A DNA stretch of 60,000 bases from Neocallimastix lanati (nom. inval.) (GCA_016946835.1 JACVTC010000180.1:1-60000), one strand, 5' to 3'. Positions 1 through 12,958 are shown, counted from the first letter of the stretch. Notes: generated by a model from the sequence alone, not told the origin. Made by a program: numbers and translations.

Positions 1-468
1 TTTTATTTTATTTTATTTTATTTTATTTTATTCAATCTGTAATTTATATTTAATATTCTACTATTTATTTTATTTTATTTTATTTTATTTTATTCAATCT
101 GTAATTTATATTTAATATTCTACTATTTATTTTATTTTATTTTATTTTATTTTATTCAATCTGTAATTTATATTTAATATTCTACTATTATTTTATTTTA
201 TTTTATTTTATTTTATTTTATTCAATCTGTAATTTATATTTAATATTCTACTATTTATTTTATTTTATTTTATTTTATTTTATTTTATTTTATTTTATTT
301 TATTTTATTTTATTCAATCTGTAATTTATATTTAATATTCTACTATTTATTTTATTTTATTTTATTTTATTCAATCTGTAATTTATATTTAATATTCTAC
401 TATTTATTTATTTTATTTTATTTTATTTTTTTATTTTATTTTATTTTATTCAATCTGTATTTTCTGTT
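1..468. repeat. TTTTA satellite array with interspersed conserved spacers (array L)
   Basis: Runs of the pentamer TTTTA of variable length alternate with a conserved spacer of about 36-38 bp that begins TTCAATCTGTAATTTATATT and ends CTACTATTTA. About seven spacers are visible before the array stops near 468. The array is cut by the window edge. It is the inverted partner of the AAAAT array that begins near 1015, on the far side of a palindrome. Open frames through it (Tyr-Phe-Ile-Leu-Phe repeats) are a product of the pentamer and are not genes. Confidence 0.95.
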
Positions 469-1014
469 GATAATATAAACAAGGTATTAATGTATTAATA
501 ATAATTAATAATATTTAAAAAAAAAAAAATATAATAATTATTTTATATATGTAGTAATTAAATATGTATATATATATATTTATTATTATTTAAAATTTTA
601 TTTATTCATTTATAATTTATTTATTCATTTATTTATTTATAACATTATAATACGCCTTGTTTTCCGAAATGCACTACAACAAAATACAAATTTATGTAAT
701 AAAATTTTCGAAATGACACACCCCCTTTTGTTGTAGTGCATTTCGGAAAACATGGCGTATTATAATGTAATAAATAAATAAATGAATAAATAAATTATAA
801 ATGAATAAATAAAATTTTAAATAATAATAAAAATAATTAAGACAAACGTTTATTATGACTAAAAAAACTTTTTTTAGAAAATTAAATAAAAATATATATA
901 TATATATAATTACTACATATATAAAATAATTATTATATTTTTTTTATTTTATTTTAAATATTATTAATTATTATTAATACATTAATACCTTGTTTATATT
1001 ATCAACAGAAAATA
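469..1014. repeat. Large palindrome: two MULE left termini head to head
   Basis: The sequence TACGCCTTGTTTTCCGAAAT at 651 is matched in reverse complement near 740-759, and the match extends outwards on both sides to the CTGTTGATAATATAAACAAG box (near 465) and its complement (near 1000). The left arm contains a complete terminus ending GACACACCCCC at 725. The right arm lacks the outermost 45 or so bases and starts TTTTGTTGTAG at 726. The left arm also lacks a piece of roughly 55 bp present on the right. The same terminus, complete, forms the low-coordinate end of MULE-4 at 27815. The structure therefore reads as one element running off the window to the left, abutting a truncated copy running right. 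Confidence 0.9.
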
Positions 1015-3735
1015 CTGATTGAATAAAATAAAATAAAATGAAATAAAACAAAATAAAATGAAATAAAATAAAATAAAATGAAATAAAATAAAATAAAATG
1101 AATAGTAGAAACATAAATATAAGTACAGATTGAATAAAATAAAATAAAATAAAATAAAATAAAATAAAATAAAATAAAATAAATAGTAGAATATCAAATA
1201 TAAAGTATAGATCGAATAAAATAAAATAAAATAAAATAAAATAAAATAAAATAAAATAAAATAAAATAAAATAAAATAAAATAAATAGTAGAATATCAAA
1301 TATAAAGTATAGATCGAATAAAATAAAATAAAATAAAACAAAATAAAATAAAATAAATAGTGAAGTAATATAAAAGAATAAAGTATTAATAAACATAAAA
1401 TAAAATAAAATAAAATAAAATAAAAAGCAGAATATTAAATAAGAAAGTACAGATTGAATAAAATAAAATAAAATAAAATAAAATAAAATAAAATAAAATA
1501 AAAAATAGAATATTAAATAAGAAAGTACAGATTGAATAAAATAAAATAAAATAAAATAAATAGTAGAATATGAATATAAAGTACAGATTGAATAAAATAA
1601 AATAAAATAAAATAAAAAGTAGAATATTAAATAAGAAAGTACAGATTGAATAAAATAAAATAAAATAAAATAAAATAAAATAAAAATAAATAGTGAAGTA
1701 ATATAAAAGAATAAAGTATTAATAAAAATAAAATAAAATAAAATAAAATAAAATAAAATAAAATAAAATAAAATAAAATAAAATAAAATAAACAGTGAAG
1801 TAATATAAAAGAATAAAGTATTAATAAAAATAAAATAAAATAAAATAAAATAAAATAAAATGAAGAATATTAAATAAGAAAGTACAGATTGAATAAAATA
1901 AAATAAATAGTAGAATATGAATATAAAGTACAGATTGAATAAAATAAAATAAATAGTGAAGTAATATAAAAGAATAAAGTATTAACAAAAATAAAATAAA
2001 ATAAAATAAATAGTAGAATATGAATATAAAGTACAGATTGAATAAAATAAAATAAAATAAAATAAAAAGTAGAATATTAAATAAGAAAGTACAGATTGAA
2101 TAAAATAAAATAAAATAAAATAAAATAAAAAGTAGAATATTAAATAAGAAAGTACAGATTGAATAAAATAAAATAAATAGTAGAATATGAATATAAAGTA
2201 CAGATTGAATAAAATAAAATAAATAGTGAAGTAATATAAAAGAATAAAGTATTAATAAAAATAAAATAAAATAAAATAAATAGTAGAATATGAATATAAA
2301 GTACAGATTGAATAAAATAAAATAAATAGTAGAATATGAATATAAAGTACAGATTGAATAAAATAAAATAAATAGTAGAATATGAATATAAAGTACAGAT
2401 TGAATAAAATAAAATAAATAGTAGAATATGAATATAAAGTACAGATTGAATAAAATAAAATAAATAGTAGAATATGAATATAAAGTACAGATTGAATAAA
2501 ATAAAATAAATATTGAATGTAATAATATAAAAGTTCAAGTATATAAAATAAAATAAAATAAAATAAAATAAAATAAAATAAAATAAAATAAAATAAAATA
2601 AAATAAAATAAAATAAAATAAAATAAAATAAAATATAATAAAAAATAGAATATTAAATAAGAAAGTACAGATTGAATAAAATAAAATAAAATAAAATAAA
2701 TAGTAGAATATGAATATAAAGTACAGATTGAATAAAATAAAATAAAATAAAATAAAAAGTAGAATATTAAATAAGAAAGTACAGATTGAATAAAATAAAA
2801 TAAAATAAAATAAAATAAAAAGTAGAATATTAAATAAGAAAGTACAGATTGAATAAAATAAAATAAAATAAAATAAAATAAAAAGTAGAATATTAAATAA
2901 GAAAGTACAGATTGAATAAAATAAAATAAAATAAAATAAAATAAAATAAAATAAAATAAAAATAAATAGTGAAGTAATATAAAAGAATAAAGTATTAATA
3001 AAAATAAAATAAAATAAAATAAAATAAAAAGTAGAATATTAAATAAGAAAGTACAGATTGAATAAAATAAAATAAAATAAAATAAAATAAAATAAAATAA
3101 AATAAAATAAAATAAAATAAAATAAAATAAAATAAATAGTAGAAATTTGAATATAAAGTACAGATTGAATAAAATAAAATAAAATAAAATAAAATAAATA
3201 GTAGAAAATTGAATATAAAGTACAGATTGAATAAAATAAAATAAAATAAAATAAATAGTAGAAATTTGAATATAAAGTACAGATTGAATAAAATAAAATA
3301 AAATAAAATAAATAGTAGAAATTTGAATATAAAGTACAGATTGAATAAAATAAAATAAAATAAAATAAATAGTAGAAATTTGAATATAAAGTACAGATTG
3401 AATAAAATAAAATAAAATAAAATAAATAGTAGAAATTTGAATATAAAGTACAGATTGAATAAAATAAAATAAAATAAAATAAATAGTAGAAATTTGAATA
3501 TAAAGTACAGATTGAATAAAATAAAATAAAATAAAATAAATAGTAGAAATTTGAATATAAAGTACAGATTGAATAAAATAAAATAAAATAAAATAAATAG
3601 TAGAAATTTGAATATAAAGTACAGATTGAATAAAATAAAATAAAATAAAATAAATAGTAGAAATTTGAATATAAAGTACAGATTGAATAAAATAAAATAA
3701 AATAAAATAAAATAAAATAAAATAAAATATAATAA
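1015..3735. repeat. AAAAT satellite array with interspersed spacers (array R)
   Basis: This is the reverse-complement form of the array at 1-468. AAAAT runs alternate with spacers ending GTACAGATTGAAT. Several spacer families occur: one with AGTAGAATATGAATATAAAG, one with AGTAGAATATTAAATAAGAA, and one with GTGAAGTAATATAAAAGAAT. Two blocks are strikingly uniform: five units at a 46-bp period from about 2281 to 2480, and eight at an exact 57-bp period from 3256 to 3655. That uniformity points to recent local tandem expansion. The array lies inside MULE-1, between its left terminus and the transposase 3' flank. Confidence 0.95.
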
Positions 3736-3932
3736 AATATAATATAATAATTATTTTATATATATAGGAATCTTATATATTTTAATTTTTTTTCATTTAT
3801 TTTTCTAAAAAAAAAAAAAAAATTAGTTATAATAACGTTTGTCTTTTAATTATTATATTTTATTATAGTAAATAAAAAAATTTAAATGAAAAGTAAATAA
3901 TTTTTATTATTTATAATTCATATTTTCATAAA

Positions 3933-3985
<53 letters not shown>

Positions 3986-4556
3986 TTTAAATGATATAAG
4001 AATTAAAAATTAAAACAATAAGAGTTGAATAATTGATCCTATTAAAATAATTAATTATTTGCATAGTAATATTTATAATGTTTGATTAATATGAATCAAT
4101 TATTATTAAAATATAATAATAACAATTATTTTAATAAAATAATAAAAATCTTTTATTGAATTTAATATTTTTATTAACATAATTAATTTTGAAAAGTATA
4201 TTGATATTAATAAAATTTATAATAATATAATATTGATATTGATATTAATAAAATTTATAATTATATAATATTGATATTGATATTAATAAAATTTATAATT
4301 ATATAATATTGATATTGATATTAATAAAATTTTAACTAGTATCAAATAAATCGGTTTTAGTTATAAATTACTTAATAAAAATAACTAAAAGATAATTTCT
4401 ATTAAGATTATTAAATAAACACAATAGGTAAATAAATTTGTATTTTTCTAGCATTTTTTTAAATTAAGATTATTTAATTATTATTTAAACGATTATAAAT
4501 ATAAATTAAAATAAATAAATTTTTATTTTTCTAGCATTTTTTTAAATTAAGATTAT

Positions 4557-5994
4557 TTATTTTAAATTAATATTTATATCGTTTAAATCAATTAAACATT
4601 CTTTCCATAATTTAATTAATTCATTTCTGTTCCATCCATTATAAAATAAATTTATTTCCTTACTTTTGTAATTTTCAATTAAAATTTTAATTTCATTAGA
4701 TGCACTAAATATTTTCTGCTTTTTTTTCCAAGTTCCTTTAGTTCTCCTTTGATAATCATTATAAGATAAGTTTTCTTCTTCTTTTAATATATATATTAAT
4801 TTATAAAATAAAGGTTTATTTGGAAATATATTATTTAAGTAGCTATTATAAGATTCTGATGCATTGTTTGTTAAATGCTCTATATTTTCATAATAATTCC
4901 AATTATTAACATTATACTTAAGTAAATAATTTTTATTAAAATATTCTAAAAATTGTAGAAAATTATTATACTTTTTTTTTGACAAATTCTTTTTATTATA
5001 ATATAGATATCAAATATATAGTTAGGGTTTATAAACGGTAAGTTCGAAATAGCTCTATAATAAATATATACATCATTATTATTCTTCACTTCATGATAAC
5101 ATAATATATTTTTTTGTTTTTCTAATGATCTTTTGCAATGCCAAACACAATATTTAATATTTATATTGGGAAAAACTTTTTTTGCGGCATTAGATATACC
5201 TTGTTCAAAATCACAATGAAAATTAATTGTAGTAATTAATGTATTACTCCTAAATTTATTTGCTTTTTTTTTTATTTCTTTAAATAATGTTTCATATGTA
5301 GATTGTTTTTTATTTTTTAATATAGAAATGGAAGTAGTGTAAAACATATTAAATTCCTCAACATAAGTTCTTGTTATAAATAACTGATAACTAAATTTCG
5401 GTGCTGCATAAAATGTACCGTCCGCAAATATATTTTTATGATAATTCGAAAATAAATATGCTTGGAATGGTGATTGAAAGATTATTAGATCAGTATTTTT
5501 AAATATCATAAAATTTTCATTTCTTTTCGTTTTATAATATTCTGATTCAATGGGAATATCATCAAAACTTTTTATGTTTGGAGGAAATTGTTTATTTATA
5601 TTTCTTATTATTTGGGATCTAATTGTACTATATTCGGGACATATAAGTCCCATTTCTTGAGAAACGGCATTAAATATATGTTTAGGTTTTATATCCATAG
5701 GAATTGAATTTTTTTTTTAATTTCTTCCTTAATTTTATGTTTTGCTACTGATATAGACACATCAATTTCTTTTTCGAGATGGTTATGTAAACTTTTATAT
5801 TTTAAAACCTCCTTTTTATCATTTAAAATAATTAAAGATTTACATTTATTTAAAGTCTTATATTCAGTGCATCTATAAATTTTTGATTTATCTTTCCTTT
5901 GAAATGAAAAATTAAATTTGTGTTTTTTATTAATAATAATTTGTTCATTTCCTCGATTTGTTTCACTTATTTCAATTTCTATATTGTCTTCCAT
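4557..5994 (-). pseudogene. MULE-1 transposase, FLYWCH + MULE domains, frameshifted
   Basis: Three overlapping frames together match one protein. The first (5994 down to 5689) has a FLYWCH-like zinc finger: a Cys at CTEY, a second at NKCKS, then a SLHNH histidine pair. The second (5698-4946) has the MULE core: ADGTFYAAPKF carries the first acidic residue, HCDFEQGIS the second, and IKYCVWHCK is the usual Cys-His motif of this family. The third (4985-4557) has NNASESYNS and a Trp/Leu-rich C terminus. Compared with the open copy in MULE-4, an A run near 5708 is two bases longer and an A run near 4972 is one base shorter, breaking the frame twice. MULE-3 carries the same two changes. The protein would cut and join element ends in the nucleus; this copy is unlikely to be functional unless frameshifting occurs. 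Confidence 0.9.
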
Positions 5995-6175
5995 TAATAA
6001 TTAAAATTTTTCAATAAAATATTTTAATAAATATACTTTTAAATGCTTTGAAACTTTTTTTTTTTTTTTAATATTTAAAATAATAAACCTTTTTTTAATT
6101 AATTATATAATTATTTAAATAATTATTTAATTATTAATTATTTATTATTTCTTTATTTACTATTTTATTTATTTA

Positions 6176-6390
6176 TTTTTATTTTTATTTTTTATTTTTT
6201 ATTTTATTTTATTTTATTTATTTTTATTTTATTTTTTAAGCATTAAAAAATAAAATGTTTATTTATTTTTTATTTTATTTTTCAATGTTTAAAAAAAAAG
6301 TTTTCTTATTTCTTATTTTTATTTTATTTTTTAAGCATTAAAAAATAAAATGTTTATTTATTTTTTATTTTATTTTTCAATGTTAAATAG
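6176..6390. repeat. AT-rich short tandem repeats in the MULE-1 subterminal region
   Basis: Blocks of the type TTTTTATTTTATTTTTCAATG followed by a short A run and GTTTTCTTATTTC recur here. The same repeat family is longer in MULE-3 (24066-24860) and shorter in MULE-4 (30950-31160), so copy number varies between elements. Confidence 0.7.
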
Positions 6391-6775
6391 AAATACCTAA
6401 CCTAATTATTATTTATTGAAGTGTTGTATTTCGCCAAAAGTTGAATTTCGTCCAGTTGAATTTCGCCAAATTCTTGGTGGCTTATAAATTTTCGTCATAA
6501 AATATCACCACATTTATTATTCACGCCATATTGTGAATATATGGCTTTTTAAAAATTGTAGGAAAAAGCCACAAAATTATGATACAATTAGATATAAGCC
6601 CCACATATGATTACGTGTTTGAAAATTTTTGAGAATTGTAATTTTATTTATTTAATTAATTAATTATTATTCATTAAATTTTTAATAAAATTAAGTGGCT
6701 TAAAATTAAAAATATTTAAGCCATACAACAAAATACAAATTTTTGTAATAAAAATTTTCGAAATGCACACTCCCC

Positions 6776-6826
6776 ACAACAAAATACAAATTTATGTAAT
6801 AAAAATTTTCGAAATGACACACCCCC
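6776..6826 (-). repeat. Extra MULE terminus fused to the MULE-1 right end
   Basis: Directly after the CACTCCCC end of MULE-1 lies a second terminus of about 51 bp, ending GAAATGACACACCCCC. Its sequence is of the left-end type (compare 27815-27866 in reverse complement), not the right-end type that precedes it. It corresponds closely to the stretch missing from the left end of MULE-1 at 726. Confidence 0.8.
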
Positions 6827-6970
6827 TTATTTTACATGTATTTATATCATTTGTGGCTTGATTCTAGACTTAATACTTAATTTAATGTTATATTAAATTT
6901 AACTATTTTATATTTATTTAGTTTATATTTAATTTATTATTATTAAACTTAAATCTTAATAATAATGATG

Positions 6971-7066
<96 letters not shown>

Positions 7067-7358
7067 CATTTTTTATAATAAAAGTGTTAAGGATAATAAA
7101 TATCAAAAGTATATTAGTAAATAAACTTTATAAATAATATAGATTACATATAACTACAATAAGCAATTGTATCAAACCATTCATTGTACAATGTTTAGAT
7201 TTTGACTCATATAATGTAAATCTATCGTAAAAACTTTAGCATCACAATTATAAGTTTATTATGAATATCCTCCTATTATATATATTTTTTATTTTTTTAA
7301 TTTTTATTTTCATTTTTATTTTTATTTTTATTTTTTTTTTTTAAATTTTTTCCAATAA
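6827..7358. other. Intergenic region with ATA microsatellite
   Basis: A trinucleotide run of TAA/ATA fills 6965-7062 and causes a spurious poly-Leu frame on the minus strand. The rest is unique AT-rich sequence. It forms the 3' flank of the Zn2Cys6 gene, with poly(T)/TTTTTA stretches at 7290-7340 that would lie in its 3' untranslated region. No other gene is visible. Confidence 0.7.
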
Positions 7359-10300
7359 TTAGAAAAAACCACTTTCTAAATTAGAATCAACATCAAACAT
7401 ATGAATTCCTTGATTTAATGCTTCTTTTGCTTTATTTATTAAATATTTAAAATTTTTAATATAAGTATCAATACTTTTAAAATAATATTCCATTTTAGAT
7501 AATTCATTAAAATAATACTGATAAGTAATTATTGATGAATCAAAATAAATATAATTATTAATATGGTCACGACATTTGTAAATGTCACAATTATTTGGTA
7601 TATATTCATTTAAATTACAAAAATATTTTAATAATTTTAAAATTTCTATAAAATTTTCTTTAGAATTATCACTTCCATGATTATTTAGACAATCCTTACA
7701 GCCAGTGCATTTTTCTTTTATATTTTGACAATAATGCATATCAATAATCTTATAAAGTTTTTCTCCAAGATTAATGTCATCTCTTCCTTCTGAATGGCTT
7801 ATTAGATCCAAAATCTTATCACATATATTATATTTCATATCTATATAATCATAATCTACTTTAGTTTCCATAAATGATTCTTTTCTATCATCTTTATTAT
7901 TAACATTAGAATAGTTATTAAGGTAATTGTTACCATTATTATTATTACTATTATTGTTATTGTTATAATCTTCATTATTACTATAATAATAATTATTATT
8001 AGCATTATCATTTTGATTATTTTTATTATTATCATTACTATTTTCTTTATTTAAATTCTTTAAATAAGAAAGGGTATCGTATGGTTCTTGTCTTCCAATA
8101 TACCAATTATTATCATCATAATTATTTTTAATTTTTTTATTTAATTCATGAATATCGGTCGAAAAAGTAATAAGATTATCATTATAATAATCATTACCAT
8201 AATTTGCAACATATTTTGACAAATATACTACACCGTATTCATATAAAGCAATAACGGATGGATATTCATAATATTGAATCATATTTATTTGACTTTCTTT
8301 TTTTTTAGCTATTCTTAAATAAAACATATTTTGATTTAATAAAAAATCGATACTTTTACTTAAAACATTTTTTAGAATAAATACAATTTGATGATATACA
8401 CATGAAGAAATAAAATCATTCAATTCATTGTTGGTCATTTCCATATAATTTATATCATTAATCCAATATTTAACTTTCTTCTCTTCCTTACTTTTATACA
8501 TATTATTATAATAATTATTATTATAACGATATATATTCTCTGATTTATTGACATCTGTATTATTATAATATTCTCTATTACTATTAGAATTTTGAAAATT
8601 ATTATTTTTAAGGTAATTCTTATCAAGGGATTTTCCTAATAAAGATTGATTTTCACTATTAAAACTATGACTAAAATAACTATTATTCATATTATATTTA
8701 TTATATTTATTATTAATATTATCAAAATTATTTTTTTGATATAATTTTTTTTCACTATTTACATAATTTATATAATTAAAACCTGAATTATCTTGATTAC
8801 GTTTATATCTTAAAAACATATTACTATTAATACTATCATTATTGTTATGATTGTTGTCATAATTACTGTTGTTATTATTATTGTCACTTTTATAATTATT
8901 GTTATTACTATTGGTAATAGAATTATTTCCATAATTATATTTAAAAATATTTCTATCCAGAGAGATTTTATTTTTATAATTATCAGCATATTCATTTTGA
9001 TATTTATAATTTCCTAATTTCTTTTCAATCTTTATTTTTTTAAAATTATGATTATATTCTTCATTTACTTCTTCAATATTATGCTTATATTCTTCATCAT
9101 CTTCTTTATTATTTGAATTTAATATATTATTATCATCTTGATAATCTTGTCTAAAATGATCATTATTATGTTTATTATTACTATTCTTATTGAATAAAAT
9201 CTTATCTTCAGAAATATTGTTATTTCTTTTTATGAATTTTTCTTCACTACTATTATTATAATACTCAATATTTAAGTTTTTGTTGTCTTTTGAAATATAT
9301 TTATTAGAATTAAAATATATTATTGATTCAATATTATTATTATAACTTTCTTTATTATCATTATTATCATTATTAGTATTATAATTATTATTATTATTAT
9401 TGTTATAATTATTATTATTATTATTACTATTATTGTAATTATTACTATCATTATAATTATTATTATTATTATTATAATTATTATTATTATTATTGTAATT
9501 ATTACTATCATTATAATTATTATTATTATTATCATTACTGGTTTTATAATTATTATAATTATTTTTATTATTTTTATTATTAGGTTTACTACGATAGTCA
9601 TTGTTATTATTATTATAATAGATATTAGAATTATTATTAATATATTCGAAATAAAAATGTTTATTTCTTTCAGAAATACTTCTTTTTTTATCATTTCTAT
9701 CATTACACATATTAACATTATTTATGAATGCTTTTATATTAGATATTAAATCAAGTGATGATATAGAATTTAATACAAGTCTTAAAATAGCCCGATATAA
9801 AAAAATTCTGCTTGATAAAAAAGTCGAATAAAATCTACATTTATATAAATACATTCTTGTTGGATCAGTAAGATATGTGCTATTTGATAATCTAAATTCA
9901 CTTGGAATATTTTCTTCTAAATGTATAAATTCCTTATCTTCTTCAATAAACATAGATGCATCAAATTTTAATTTTTTACTTTTAATATTTCTAAATAAAA
10001 ATAAAGTATTTCTTAATCTACAAATAATATTATATCTAACAATTAGCCATCTGCTAGGTTGATTCATATATAATGAAAATTCTATCGATTTAATTTCTGA
10101 TAATGATATTACAACATTCTTTTTATATTTCAATGATAAAAGTTCATTAAGATCAATTTTATTGGTATATTTATTAATTTTTAAAGTATTTGAAAAGCTT
10201 TCATTAGTTTTAATTAAATCTACTAAAAGTAATTTTGGTTTAAATCTATAAGTATTTACATATAAATCTATTTCCTTTTGTTCACAATCAATTAAATTTA

Positions 10301-10591
10301 AATAATCGGTTGTATTTTCAAACGCAATATCATACAATTCAACATATTCAACTAAATATGGTGTGATTTGAGAGACCATATGTTTCATAATCACTGTAGA
10401 ATAAACTAAAGAAATATATTTATATTTTTCGTTACTTCTCTCTTCATTTTTATACTCTGGAACTTCAATATCAAATATATTAAAGCTCCAAAATATTCTA
10501 AGTGCCCATTTACTAAATAAATAATCCATTATATGTCCACTTTCTATAAGAAAAAAAAAAAAAAAGATTATTATATTTTTATAATTTAAAT

Positions 10592-10635
<44 letters not shown>

Positions 10636-11069
10636 ATACCAAAAAGTGCTAACACGAAAAAAGTCTCGATTACCTGTATATTTCTTATTTTATTATAAAT
10701 ATAGGCTAACTTCAAGAATCTTCTAGATATCATCATATATTTTAACCCTACATTATAATCTCCATATGGACTAAATAATTCTGAAATAGCATATAAACCA
10801 AATAATAGTGAAAAATAAATTTCTTTATTACGAATTCTATTATTAATAATAGAATAATTTAAAAAAGGAATGAATTCAAAAGTTGAATTTCTATAAAAAT
10901 TATCAATTAATTCATAATTAATAAATATATCATATTTTGAATCTCCATTATTCATAATTGGTATATGTTCTGGAATCCCATTATTCAAAAAATTACAAGC
11001 AACTGAAAATCTATCTTTTAGCATTTATAATAAGTGCATAATTTAAAAAAAAAAAAAAAAAAAAAAAAT

Positions 11070-11106
<37 letters not shown>

Positions 11107-11184
11107 AAAATATAAATTATTACAAATATAATTAATAAATCAAAATTACAAAAAATCCTTATATAAATAAATTTTATTCTTTTT

Positions 11185-11230
<46 letters not shown>

Positions 11231-11730
11231 CCTACTTAAATACTTGTTTTCATCAATTTTGATTTTTCTTCCTATTTTAGTAATAATATATATATAACAA
11301 TTAATTAATTCTATAAAACCTAAATTACTTTAAAAAACATAATAAAATATATAAACTACCTCTTTTTTTTGAATTGGAATATATACATTCAATATTATTA
11401 CTTAAACATTTCTGACAAGGGCAATCTCCTGTACATTTCACTCTTTTAATTTTACAGCTATTTATTAATAATTAATAAAATAAATAAAAATTAAAACAAA
11501 TTTATGTTAATATTACTCTTAATAAAAATAAAAATAAAAAATAAATATATATAATTATTATTAAATATTATTATTATTATTATATAAAAAAAAATAAAAA
11601 TTTAAAAATTTATACATTAAAAAAATATATATATATTAAATAAAAGTATAAATAATTAAATAATATATATATAAATATATTACTAATTGCATGCTTGAGT
11701 TACTCTTTTGTTTTTCTTTTTTGATTCCAT
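7359..11730 (-). CDS. Zn2Cys6 binuclear-cluster transcription factor (four exons, about 1230 aa)
   Basis: Rebuilt exons, minus strand: 11730-11684, 11457-11360, 11002-10640, 10543-7359. Exon 1 starts MESKKKNKRVTQACN. Splicing completes the zinc cluster as CNYCKIKRVKC, then CPCQKC and a last Cys in NNIEC: the six-cysteine fungal DNA-binding domain, with a basic leader. Exons 3-4 begin a fungal transcription-factor (middle homology) region, including LLFGLYAISELFSPYGDY and helices up to about residue 330. A very long Asn/Asp-rich segment (codons mostly AAT/AAC, roughly 9700 to 7900) interrupts the C-terminal half. The last intron (10639-10544, GTATGT...TATAG) is 96 nt, in frame and stop-free, so retention would insert a poly-Phe stretch. 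The acceptor of exon 3 could instead be at 11015; both keep frame. It would regulate transcription in the nucleus; its targets are unknown. Confidence 0.88.
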
Positions 11731-11838
11731 TTTGATTTATTTATAGTAAAAGTATTAAGATCAAATAATATTCTTTATTTTATTTTTTTATTTCTATTGT
11801 CATTAATTATCATAATAGGTAACATATAAAAATATTTC

Positions 11839-11869
<31 letters not shown>

Positions 11870-12765
11870 TATTAGTATTTATTTCTTAATTAAAATTTCA
11901 AAATATTTTATATTACATAATTATATTTTTAACTTACACATTTATCAATTACTAAATTATCATAATAATATTCAAATATATTAAATTAATTTATTCATAT
12001 ATATATAAATTTAAAGATACTTCTATTATTTATAAAAATAAAAAAGGTTAAAAACATATATAATACACATAAAATCATAAATTATAATAACATTTTAAAA
12101 TGAGAAAAACGTTTTTTTTTAACATCATTTACTATGAATGTAAATTAATTATATGTGTAAAACAAATCAATTATATTTTGTGATAAAACAAATAAATCAA
12201 TTATATTCTGATAAATAAAACATATATTAAAAATTATAAAAAAAAAAAAAAAAATAAGGTTTTTTATATTTTTAATACGTTTAACAAAGTTTTTATATAT
12301 GCAATTATTAAATTAATAATTATAATTTATATTTATCAATATTATATATCAATAAAAATATATCGTACTGTCATTAAATAAAAATTTATTGATATATATG
12401 ATATATATTTATATATAATATACAATAGTATTATACCCAGAAAAAATAAAAAGTTTTTTTTAAGCTTTTTAAAATAAAAAATATTTTATTCCTATATAAT
12501 TCGATAATATAATAGAGAATATATTAATATATATTATTATGAATTGACTTTATAATAATATACAATAAAATTAAGGTTAAATAAATATATATAATTACAA
12601 TATATTCATTTTATAATTTGTCCTTTTTTTACAATAATAATAATAAATGATATAAAAAATTTTTTTTAAAACCTTTTGGTTTATCTGAGTTTAATATTGT
12701 TTTATTCAACTTTTTTTAATTATTAATAATATATATATTTTTTATATATATTTATTTATTATTAA
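11731..12765. other. AT-rich intergenic region upstream of the Zn2Cys6 gene
   Basis: No reading frame, RNA gene or element end is recognisable. The sequence is unique AT-rich DNA with short A and TA runs. The first few hundred bases would contain the promoter of the Zn2Cys6 gene, but no convincing motif can be picked out from the background of A/T runs. Confidence 0.6.
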
Positions 12766-12958
12766 TTATTATTTATTATTTATTATTTATTATTTATTAT
12801 TTATTATTTATTATTTATTATTTATTATTTATTATTTATTATTTATTATTTATTATTTATTATTTATTATTTATTATTTAATATTTATTATTTATTATTT
12901 ATTATTTATTATTTATTATTTATTATTTATTATTTAATTATTTAATTATTTAATTATT
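12766..12958. repeat. 7-bp tandem repeat (TTATTTA)
   Basis: About 25 nearly perfect copies of a heptamer (TATTTAT in any phase) run without interruption, with one variant (TTTAATA) near 12880. This is a simple microsatellite. Confidence 0.9.

Larger units (their letters stand above)
726..6775 (-). mobile_element. MULE-1, Mutator-like DNA transposon (truncated left terminus)
   Basis: The element contains, from low to high coordinate, a truncated terminus (726 on), a 2.7-kb AAAAT array, a roughly 600-bp AT-rich stretch with 42-bp near-repeats (4200-4340), a transposase reading on the minus strand, AT-rich repeats, three copies of an ATTTCG(C/T)C motif near 6430-6470, and a terminus ending GAAATGCACACTCCCC at 6775. 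Organisation matches MULE-4 throughout. The left terminal 45 bp are missing, so this copy could not be recognised at that end by its own transposase. No target duplication can be assigned. Confidence 0.85.

Noticed and set aside
974-2538. Several open frames of 115-140 codons through the AAAAT array
   Set aside because: They consist of Phe-Ile-Leu-Phe-Tyr repeats created by a stop-free pentamer; no real start, domain or composition of a gene.
1-3735. CRISPR-like appearance (conserved units between variable tracts)
   Set aside because: Here the longer element is conserved and the variable part is a simple pentamer; eukaryotic context and no cas genes.
6918-7106. Poly-Leu open frame
   Set aside because: Shadow of a TAA/ATA microsatellite.
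9320-9718. Poly-Ile frame on the minus strand
   Set aside because: Frame shift of the Asn codon runs inside the Zn2Cys6 gene.
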